This document shows, one piece after another, positions 1 through 6,267 of a stretch of 24,802 nt of DNA. The notes under the pieces were generated by a model. That model was not told the origin of the DNA and did not search any database. It saw only the letters and a program-made list of their open reading frames with translations. Position 1 is the stretch's first letter. Each line of letters opens with the position of its first letter. Source of the stretch: an uncultured Pirellulaceae bacterium (GTDB lineage: Bacteria > Planctomycetota > Planctomycetia > Pirellulales > Pirellulaceae); the NCBI GenBank assembly GCA_934278005.1, contig CAKQWG010000029.1, positions 1-24,802 of the forward strand. Reading direction: 5' to 3'. The position numbers and the translations under genes are program-made.

Positions 1-54
1 AGCTGGCTGGGGTTCGGTAGCTGGCTGGGGTTCGGCAGCTGGCTGGGGTTCGGC
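1..54. repeat. 18-bp tandem repeat, three copies
   Basis: Three consecutive copies of AGCTGGCTGGGGTTCGGY lie at 1-18, 19-36 and 37-54, differing only in the last base of copy one. Read on the minus strand each encodes PA(A/T)EPQ. The array may continue beyond the window edge. The unit is a multiple of three, so copy changes keep the frame. Confidence 0.9.
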
Positions 55-195
55 AGGCGCAGCAGTCGCATCCGCTTGGGCCGCTCTGGTGCTGGGAACA
101 TTGTCGGTCGCCGGCGGTGCGGTTTGCTGAGCCGAGCTATCTAGCGGCGGCAACAGCAGCACCGTGGCCAAGCAAAAAGTAACCGTTCTTTTCAT
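1..195 (-). CDS. Exported protein with PAAEPQ-type repeats, partial
   Basis: Only the first 65 codons are inside the window; the gene runs off the left edge. It starts at ATG 195-193. The N-terminus reads MKRTVTFCLATVLLLPP, a short basic stretch then a hydrophobic core, with a plausible signal-peptidase cleavage after SSA near residue 22. After that the chain is low in complexity and rich in Ala, Pro, Thr and Gln, ending in three copies of the hexapeptide PAAEPQ/PATEPQ. It lies 88 bp downstream of queE on the same strand, and I see no convincing Shine-Dalgarno before the ATG. The function cannot be told from this part. The repeat is likely a flexible linker before a periplasmic or cell-surface domain. 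Confidence 0.6.
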   Translation of the reverse strand, partial: MKRTVTFCLATVLLLPPLDSSAQQTAPPATDNVPSTRAAQADATAAPAEPQPAAEPQPATEPQPA

Positions 196-283
196 GACAA
201 GCTTCGAATCGATCAGATGGTAGGGGAGGGGAGGGGCTGCACTAAGCCCATTTTGCTCCAAACGCCTCGCGAGTTCAATCGTT

Positions 284-1021
284 TTACGTCCCTCGGCGGT
301 TTCCATACCACTGGATATGGGCTCGCGGGCAAAACTGCAGCCCGTGCTGCTCACACCACGGTCTCAGCCACTGGGCTTGCCGCAGCAGTTGAGCCTGCTG
401 TGTGCCCTGAGGCATCAGCAGCACTCGCTCGCTGTCACAGCAACCCAGCTCGTCCACATAAGCTAGCACCTCTTGGGCATCTTGAACATTGTCAACCACA
501 AACTTGAGCTGATAGGGGTGGTCGAGCATCAATTGCCGCACCACGTCCAAGCGCTCGCGTCGCTGGTGATGCAGCCGGTGCCAAGTGGCGTGTGACGCTG
601 CGTCAGGAGCTGAAGCCGAGAGTTTGGGGCTGATGGAGATCAAGTCGCAGTGCAGCGACTGGTACAGGGTTCCAGCCGTTTCGATGGTAATATGTTCGCC
701 CGCCGCATGCAGGTCGTCGCACAGTTCGTAGAGATTGGCGAAAATAAACGGCTCACCGCCGGTCAGCACGACATGTCCTGTTCGGCAGGCGGCGACTTGG
801 GCCAAAACCTCATCGATGCTATAGTAGTCCCCTTCGGGCTCCCAGGAAGCGAAAGGGGTATCGCAGAACCAGCACCTCAGATTGCAGCCGCTGGTCCGCA
901 CGAAGACGCTATCCGTACCGGTCAGCAGACCTTCGCCTTGAAGACTGCTATAGATCTCGCTGATACGTAGTTTGGCCCCCTGTTGATTCGCCCCCTGTTG
1001 ATTCGCCCTCTGCTGTTTCAT
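284..1021 (-). CDS. queE: 7-carboxy-7-deazaguanine synthase (radical SAM), QueE
   Basis: QueE is a radical SAM enzyme that converts 6-carboxy-tetrahydropterin to 7-carboxy-7-deazaguanine, the ring-contraction step toward preQ0 and queuosine. The 245-residue product shows the family start ISEIYSSLQGEG (20-31), which binds substrate, the iron-sulfur cysteines C46-x3-C50-x2-C53 in SGCNLRCWFCDT, and the SAM-binding TGGEP at 87-91. The C-terminus CPRAHIQWYGNRRGT is also typical. Length fits the family. The first 15 residues, built from ANQQG repeats, are an extra extension before the conserved KLRISEIY start. The start at ATG 1021-1019 has no strong Shine-Dalgarno. It is divergent from queF with a 57-bp gap, which fits shared control of the pathway. 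Genes queC and queD are not in this window. Confidence 0.95.
   Translation of the reverse strand: MKQQRANQQGANQQGAKLRISEIYSSLQGEGLLTGTDSVFVRTSGCNLRCWFCDTPFASWEPEGDYYSIDEVLAQVAACRTGHVVLTGGEPFIFANLYELCDDLHAAGEHITIETAGTLYQSLHCDLISISPKLSASAPDAASHATWHRLHHQRRERLDVVRQLMLDHPYQLKFVVDNVQDAQEVLAYVDELGCCDSERVLLMPQGTQQAQLLRQAQWLRPWCEQHGLQFCPRAHIQWYGNRRGT
976..1020. repeat. 15-bp tandem repeat in the 5' end of queE
   Basis: CCCCCTGTTGATTCG occurs at 976-990 and again without change at 991-1005. A decayed third unit lies at 1006-1020. On the minus strand it encodes the ANQQG repeat at residues 6-15 of QueE, ahead of the conserved enzyme core. Confidence 0.85.
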
Positions 1022-1078
1022 ACTGCCCGTTATATTTCTTAGTTTTTACATCCCATTCTCACGGTAGGATTTTCGCCG

Positions 1079-1438
1079 GTGTCCACTCCGTTTCAAGACC
1101 AGTTGGAAGTTTTCGAGAATAGTTTCCCTGATCGAGCTTACGAAATTGAAATTACCTGTCCTGAGTTTACGTCGATGTGTCCGAAAACGGGCCAACCCGA
1201 CTTCGGGACGTTGATCTTTCGCTACGTTCCAGACAAACTGTGCGTCGAGCTGAAGAGCCTAAAGTTGTACCTGCAAAAGTTCCGCAACGAGGGAATTTTC
1301 TACGAAAATATCACCAATCGCATTCTCGACGACTTTGTCGCCGCCTGCCAACCGAGGCGATTGAGCTTGGAGAGCCACTGGACGCCGCGCGGAGGCATAT
1401 CCTCCGTGATCACCGTCGAGTACGAAGCCGCCACCTAG
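1079..1438 (+). CDS. queF: NADPH-dependent preQ0 reductase, QueF type I
   Basis: QueF reduces the nitrile of 7-cyano-7-deazaguanine (preQ0) to the amine preQ1, the last free-base step of queuosine synthesis, in the cytoplasm. The 119-residue chain matches the short unimodular type. Visible landmarks are CPEFTSMCPKTGQPDF with the catalytic Cys34 and Asp41, the family signature ELKSLKLY (57-64) for NADPH binding, FYENITNRI (74-82) where many relatives have FHE, and the terminal TPRGGI. The start is GTG at 1079, with AGGA at 1067-1070 as a plausible ribosome binding site eight bases upstream. It is divergent from queE and 52 bp upstream of the next plus-strand gene. Confidence 0.95.
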   Translation: MSTPFQDQLEVFENSFPDRAYEIEITCPEFTSMCPKTGQPDFGTLIFRYVPDKLCVELKSLKLYLQKFRNEGIFYENITNRILDDFVAACQPRRLSLESHWTPRGGISSVITVEYEAAT

Positions 1439-1490
1439 AATTTATCCGACACATGATTTACCGTTAATCACCGTTACAAGGACATGTTTT

Positions 1491-2501
1491 ATGACTTCCA
1501 CACCCGTCATTCTTAGCGGCTTTGCCGATGAAGCTGCTAATGAAAAGCAAGCCGTTCAGCAGTTCGCAGCCATGGCCGCGGCCGGCCTACAGTACTATTC
1601 CATTCGCTTCATCGACGTAGGCGATGGTATCAAGAATGCGATGGCCCTCTCTAAGAATGAGTTGAAGACGGTCGTTAATCTGCAGCAGGAATACGGTCTG
1701 AGCGTGGCTACCATGGGCTCTCCCATAGGAAAGGTTCGCTTGCTGGATGTCGACGATGGTTCGACTAACAAATATATCCCCTTTAAAAAGTACCTGCAGA
1801 CCGACGTCAAGCACGCTTGCGAGGTAGCCAACACGCTGGGGACAAAGTTGATCCGCGGCTTTTCGTTCTATCACCCAATTGGCACGCGGCCCGAGGAGCA
1901 CATCAATCAGGTCGTCGATCAACTAGGACAGATCGCCGATGTGTGCGCCGCATCGGACCTGGTTTTTGGGCTAGAGGTCGAAGCCAATCTGGTTGGGCAA
2001 ACAGGCAAGATCTTAGGCGAGATCCACCGCAAGGTAAAACGCAACAACTTGGTGCTGATCTTCGACGGCGCCAATTTGGTGTGCCAGGGGATGACACCGG
2101 ACCAAGTCTTCGCGGAATACTTGGCTATGAAGCCCGGCATGGGATGGCTGCACATTAAGGATTATCGCCACGACTCGGCTGCGGCGCGTCTGCAGCATAT
2201 CGACGAAGCCTCGCTGAAGAATTTCGTCCCTGTCGATGTGGGAGATACTGGGCATGAAGCCATCTTGCGGGACCTCAAGCAGGAGCTGCCCAAGATCGAA
2301 AAACGCATGAAGAAGTTTGGCGCTCCCGGTGTCGTGTTCGACTTGGAACCGCACGTTAAAGGTGGTGGGCAGTTCGGCGGGTTCAGCGGCCCTGATGGCT
2401 TTGGCGTGGCCCTGCGTGGCCTGTGCCGCCTGCTAGACTATGTCGGCATCGATTATCATCTAACTGACTTTGACGACATCCTGCGTCGACGTGACGGCTA
2501 A
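1491..2501 (+). CDS. Sugar phosphate isomerase/epimerase-like TIM-barrel protein
   Basis: This 336-residue protein belongs to the xylose isomerase-like / AP endonuclease 2 TIM-barrel superfamily, whose members isomerise or epimerise sugars at a divalent metal. Candidate metal ligands are at the expected strand ends: E162/E164 in GLEVEAN, D192 in IFDGAN, H221 in WLHIKDY and E286 in FDLEPH. The start is well supported: AAGGA at 1478-1482 sits eight bases before ATG 1491. There is no signal peptide, so the protein is probably cytoplasmic. Its stop codon overlaps the start of the methyltransferase gene in the string TAATG, which indicates translational coupling. The sugar substrate cannot be told from the sequence. 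Confidence 0.85.
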   Translation: MTSTPVILSGFADEAANEKQAVQQFAAMAAAGLQYYSIRFIDVGDGIKNAMALSKNELKTVVNLQQEYGLSVATMGSPIGKVRLLDVDDGSTNKYIPFKKYLQTDVKHACEVANTLGTKLIRGFSFYHPIGTRPEEHINQVVDQLGQIADVCAASDLVFGLEVEANLVGQTGKILGEIHRKVKRNNLVLIFDGANLVCQGMTPDQVFAEYLAMKPGMGWLHIKDYRHDSAAARLQHIDEASLKNFVPVDVGDTGHEAILRDLKQELPKIEKRMKKFGAPGVVFDLEPHVKGGGQFGGFSGPDGFGVALRGLCRLLDYVGIDYHLTDFDDILRRRDG

Positions 2502-3172
2502 TGGCGCCCGCATGGTTGCACTTAAAAGCGCGTATCGAACAGTTCGTTACGCTGCGCCGCGAGCCGCTACAGCTCGGCCAACAAGCACTGCAGTGGTACC
2601 GCGTGATCGACGGCGAGCGGCTGTTGGATGCAGCGGTCAGCCACCACCGCCCGGCTGAAGAGCTAGATCCCTTCTGGGCGGCCACCTGGCGCGCGGCGCA
2701 GGGGCTCGACCGCTTCTTGGCACGCTACGATCTGCAAGACCAACGCGTGCTGGAACTCGGTTGTGGCTCCGGCCAGGCCGGCGTGGGAGCCGCCTTGCGC
2801 GGTGCCCGCGTCACCATGACCGACGCGGTCGGGATCGCGCTGCTGGTGGCGCGCCTGAACGCATGGGCAGTCACAGACCGAGTACACGTAAGGCGTTTAA
2901 AATGGGATGCACCAGGACTGGCTGGGCCACGCTTTCCCTGGATTATCGGTTCCGATTTAGTGTACGACACCAGTTTATTCCCACTGCTCGAACGCTGTGC
3001 CCGCTTGCACCTAGCTGAGCATGGACGACTGCTGCTTAGCGAACCTCATCGCCACACCGGAGACCATTTTTCTAAATGGATTGTACAGGCCGGATGGCAA
3101 ACCATCGAGCACGACATGGATCTCGGGGATTCGCGCGTGCCGATTCGCATCTTCGAGTGCAAAGTGGCTTGA
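2501..3172 (+). CDS. Class I SAM-dependent methyltransferase, family-16-like
   Basis: A 223-residue Rossmann methyltransferase. Motif I is LELGCGSGQAGVGAA (84-98), followed by the acidic TMTDA (105-109). The stretch SDLVYD at 151-156 matches the DxxY motif of methyltransferase family 16 (METTL21/EEF2KMT-type protein lysine methyltransferases and the Nnt1 group). DPFWAATWRAAQGL (56-69) also recalls the conserved PYWAxxWPSA segment of that group. The substrate may be a protein lysine, but this is inference from family resemblance; small-molecule substrates are possible. The ATG overlaps the preceding isomerase stop by one base. It converges on the SDR gene, 89 bp away. Confidence 0.8.
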   Translation: MAPAWLHLKARIEQFVTLRREPLQLGQQALQWYRVIDGERLLDAAVSHHRPAEELDPFWAATWRAAQGLDRFLARYDLQDQRVLELGCGSGQAGVGAALRGARVTMTDAVGIALLVARLNAWAVTDRVHVRRLKWDAPGLAGPRFPWIIGSDLVYDTSLFPLLERCARLHLAEHGRLLLSEPHRHTGDHFSKWIVQAGWQTIEHDMDLGDSRVPIRIFECKVA

Positions 3173-3194
3173 GGTTGCCTATGCGAGCGTCTGG

Positions 3195-3263
3195 AGTGTG
3201 GCTGAGGAGTGTGGGAAGTGGGAAGTGGGAAGTGGGGGCAGACGCGGAGTGTCGAGCCACACT
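3195..3263. repeat. 9-bp inverted repeat spanning a convergent junction
   Basis: AGTGTGGCT at 3195-3203 is exactly mirrored by AGCCACACT at 3255-3263. The loop is 51 bases and holds the G-rich repeat. The right arm reaches into the stop codon of the minus-strand SDR gene. It could act as a bidirectional transcription end, but the long loop and lack of a clear T-run make this uncertain. Confidence 0.45.
3211..3238 (+). repeat. 7-bp tandem repeat forming a G-quadruplex motif
   Basis: The unit GTGGGAA is repeated three times from 3211 to 3231 and followed by GTGGGGG. Four G-runs (3213-3215, 3220-3222, 3227-3229, 3234-3238) are each separated by AAGT. This satisfies the canonical four-run quadruplex pattern on the plus strand. 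It lies between the stop codons of two convergent genes. Confidence 0.85.
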
Positions 3264-4239
3264 AGGCGTGATGCTTCTTTAACCAGTCCCAGATTTCCGC
3301 GAGTCGCTGATCGCTTAACTGCGAATTGTAGTCCAAGACTCGCTGGGCTTTTGAAGAATCGTAGTAGTGGTACAGGTTCGCCATACCCAGCGTGGCTCCG
3401 TTGACATCTCGCTCTGGCAGCGCGAAGCGGCGATTGGCCCAGTCGATGACAGTTCCTCCCCAGCGCACACGCTTGCCCAGTCGCAGTACAGGCTTGCGAA
3501 CGCCCGCAATGCGCAACATGCGTCTCCATAACTCACGATAGCGCAGATTCTCGCCGGCCAAGATGTAGTTCTCACCAACGGCGCCGCGCTCCACTGCGTT
3601 GACGCACGCCTTAGCGACTTCGCCCGCGTCGCATAAGCTACACCCGCCCGGCGGCCCGGCTACTATAGGTGCTTTGGCAACCTGCAAGAACATGCGACCG
3701 CTCGATGGCTTCCAGTCGTAGAGCCCGAGCATAAACCCTGGGTGGACGATGACCGCGTCAAGCCCGCTGCGCTTGACGGCATCGCGAACGACCCGCTCGG
3801 CTTCGGTCTTGCTGACAACATAGCTACACGGGACTTTGGCAAGACCATCCACACCGCGTTCGTCGATGGTCGACGCTGGCGAACGTGCACTTGGCAGCGT
3901 ATCCACTGTGGAGACATGCACCAAGCGACTGCCATGCCGCAGACAGGCGTCGACGACGTGCTGCGTCCCCTCCACGTTCACTCTCCGCGACTGCTCCAGT
4001 TGAGTCCAGCCGATATGGATCAGCGCGGCGCAGTGGATGACAGTCGTGCAACCGGCAATGCCTTTGTCGAGCACGGCGGGTTGGTTGACATCGCCTTCGA
4101 TAATTTCGATCGGCAGATCTTCGAAAGCGGTGCGGGGCGAGCCGGGGCGGCAAAGCACGCGCACCGATTGGCCACGTGCGCACAGCTCGCGCACGACGTT
4201 ATTTCCCAGCAGGCCGGTTCCGCCTGTTACAAAATACAT
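3262..4239 (-). CDS. Extended SDR NAD(P)-dependent epimerase/reductase
   Basis: A 325-residue extended short-chain dehydrogenase/reductase. The nucleotide-binding loop TGGTGLLG is at 5-12, the acidic GD at 49-50 follows strand 3, and the catalytic set is S110 with Y140-x3-K144 in SYVVSKTEAE. HPGFMLGLYDWKPSSG (near 160) resembles the substrate region of dihydroflavonol-reductase-like and hopanoid-associated (HpnA-like) enzymes, so the substrate may be a sugar nucleotide or a hydroxy-ketone; this is not resolved. ATG 4239 is preceded by AGAGG with six bases of spacing. It lies 35 bp downstream of the POT transporter on the same strand, so co-transcription is likely. Confidence 0.88.
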   Translation of the reverse strand: MYFVTGGTGLLGNNVVRELCARGQSVRVLCRPGSPRTAFEDLPIEIIEGDVNQPAVLDKGIAGCTTVIHCAALIHIGWTQLEQSRRVNVEGTQHVVDACLRHGSRLVHVSTVDTLPSARSPASTIDERGVDGLAKVPCSYVVSKTEAERVVRDAVKRSGLDAVIVHPGFMLGLYDWKPSSGRMFLQVAKAPIVAGPPGGCSLCDAGEVAKACVNAVERGAVGENYILAGENLRYRELWRRMLRIAGVRKPVLRLGKRVRWGGTVIDWANRRFALPERDVNGATLGMANLYHYYDSSKAQRVLDYNSQLSDQRLAEIWDWLKKHHA

Positions 4240-4274
4240 GCTTAACCTCTAATAATCCGATGTTTCGACGGCGT

Positions 4275-6053
4275 CTACTCGATGCCGTGCATCCTACGTT
4301 TCATCCAGCCGTTAAGGCAGCACAGAATTAGGCCTGCCACGATGGGAATGGCGGTGTAGATCAAGAAAAACGTCGCCAGCCCATATTTTTCCGAGATCAG
4401 ATCGATGTAGCTGCCTGTCCAGCCGGCCAGATAGTTGGCGACTGCAGTCGCCAAAAACCATACTCCGAACATCATCCCGACCAACTTCAACGGCGCTAAT
4501 TTGCTAACGTAAGATAGTCCCACCGGCGAGACGCACAGTTCGCCCATGGTATGGAACCAGAAGGCGATTACCAGCCACCAAATGCTGACCGTTGCCGTGC
4601 GCTCTCCGTGCGAAATGCTCATGCTCCCCAACGCCAGCACGCCGAAACCGAGTCCCAGTAGGATCAGGCCCAGGCCGAATTTGATGGGCGCCGAGGGGTT
4701 CAGGCGGGTTTCCCACAGGCGACTAAACAACGGCGCAAAGGAGACGATAAAAAAGGAATTCAGGATTTGAAACCAGGAAGCGGGAATCTCTGTCTCGTTG
4801 TGCCTCTCAGCTACGACGCTGGCCTTAAAAGCCTTCTCAAAATCGCCGGCTTGTTGCTCATCGATGATCTGCAGTTTGCCAGCGCCACCCTTGCCCTCCA
4901 TGTCGATCACGTACAGCGCTTGATCCGGTTCAAGCGAACCATCGTATTGCACGGTCGAATGCATTACTTCTCCGGCCTGCCCGCCGGCGAAGCTGACTTC
5001 GAAAGCGCGGGTGCGGAACTCTTTAGCCAACATCCACACAGCCAAGCACCACACAATTACGAAGCTGGTCAGAATCACGATATTGGAAATTGGGATAACT
5101 CGGAATGTAGCCCGGACTAACCGCAGCAGTACAAACGTAACGATGGCCAGCGGGACGATTGTCAGCAGCGTGTTGGTCCAGAAGAACATGCTGGCATAGC
5201 CGCCGCGCATGATGCGTCCGGTGTAATCCTTGGCAAAGATTGCCATGGAGCCACCAGCTTGTTCAAACGCCATCCAAAAGAAGATGGTGAAGAAGGACAA
5301 TACACCGATCACAATCAATCGATCGCGGATCACGCGTGGATCGTTCTCCTCTTCCTGGCCAGCATCGACAGCGCTGTTTTGCTTAAGCGCCGTGGCCCGC
5401 GTGCCATGGACTCCCAGAATGGACTGCCCTAAGAAGAACATGACCATTCCCAGCCCCATAAATAAACCGGCTAGGCCGAAGCCAGCGCTCCAGTTCACCT
5501 TCTCTCCGACGTAGCCGCATAGCATGATGCCCAAAAACGCGCCCGAATTGACACCCATATAAAAGATGGTGTAAGCGGCGTCTCGCTCGCGATCTTTGCG
5601 ATCGGCGTAGAGTTGTCCCACGATGGTCGAAATATTAGGTTTGAAAAAGCCATTACCGGCAATTAGCAGCGCTAGACCTAGATAGAAGGTGGCTGCTGTC
5701 TCGAGCGCCATCGAGGCGTGCCCGAGCGTCATCAGCAGTGCGCCCAGGAGCACCGCAACACGGTGCCCTGTCCATCGGTCAGCTACAAATCCGCCGAGGA
5801 TGGGTGTTAAGTAAACCAGGCCTGTGTAGAGCGCGTACAGCTTCAGTGCCTCTTCGCGACTCCACCCCCAGCCACCGCCGGCCAGTTCACTGACCAAAAA
5901 CAGCACTAGCAAGGCGCGCATGCCGTAGTAGCTGAAGCGTTCCCACATCTCGGTGAAGAACAGTAAAAACAGCCCCGCTTTGTGACCGAAGATGTCTGGC
6001 AAGCCCAAACTGCGATCAGTACTGCTGGCCGCGATCGAATTACTGGACGGCAT
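4275..6053 (-). CDS. POT/PTR2-family proton-coupled oligopeptide transporter
   Basis: An inner-membrane major-facilitator protein of 592 residues that probably imports di- and tripeptides with protons. The POT signature ExxERFSYYGMRALL starts at E35 (E35, E38, R39). GNGFFKPNIS (133-142) and FYMGVNSGAF (164-173) match the two conserved PTR2 signature regions. Many hydrophobic helices follow. It is longer than a usual bacterial POT protein, which has roughly 450-500 residues. Most of the excess is a hydrophilic stretch at about 345-425 between membrane helices. CGGAG lies seven bases before ATG 6053. It is the first gene of a likely two-gene unit with the SDR enzyme. Confidence 0.92.
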   Translation of the reverse strand: MPSSNSIAASSTDRSLGLPDIFGHKAGLFLLFFTEMWERFSYYGMRALLVLFLVSELAGGGWGWSREEALKLYALYTGLVYLTPILGGFVADRWTGHRVAVLLGALLMTLGHASMALETAATFYLGLALLIAGNGFFKPNISTIVGQLYADRKDRERDAAYTIFYMGVNSGAFLGIMLCGYVGEKVNWSAGFGLAGLFMGLGMVMFFLGQSILGVHGTRATALKQNSAVDAGQEEENDPRVIRDRLIVIGVLSFFTIFFWMAFEQAGGSMAIFAKDYTGRIMRGGYASMFFWTNTLLTIVPLAIVTFVLLRLVRATFRVIPISNIVILTSFVIVWCLAVWMLAKEFRTRAFEVSFAGGQAGEVMHSTVQYDGSLEPDQALYVIDMEGKGGAGKLQIIDEQQAGDFEKAFKASVVAERHNETEIPASWFQILNSFFIVSFAPLFSRLWETRLNPSAPIKFGLGLILLGLGFGVLALGSMSISHGERTATVSIWWLVIAFWFHTMGELCVSPVGLSYVSKLAPLKLVGMMFGVWFLATAVANYLAGWTGSYIDLISEKYGLATFFLIYTAIPIVAGLILCCLNGWMKRRMHGIE

Positions 6054-6230
6054 TTTTCGCTCCGAAAGAACAGCTCATGGCGGGGGGGAATGTCCCACTG
6101 GACGATAGACTGCTGCCTATTGCATAAAATCTCACGCGACAGCGTAACTCCCCAGCCCGCTCAGGGAAAGCCCGACTAAGGCCTCAATTTTACAAGCCGA
6201 TCAGACCCACGGATTCCCGCTTCGGTGGCG

Positions 6231-6236
6231 ATTATA
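6231..6236 (-). promoter_or_regulatory. Possible -10 element for the POT transporter gene
   Basis: Read on the minus strand this is TATAAT, an exact consensus -10 box, in the 214-bp gap upstream of the transporter. It would give a leader of about 170 bases. No good -35 hexamer is found 16-18 bases upstream, so this is only a candidate. Confidence 0.25.
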
Positions 6237-6267
6237 TCACAGGGGCCTATCGATCGATCAGGCTGCC

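Noticed and set aside
221..236. Three GGGG runs as a possible G-quadruplex upstream of the first gene
   Set aside because: Only three runs are present, so the four-run pattern is not met, and the neighbouring transcripts carry the C-rich strand.
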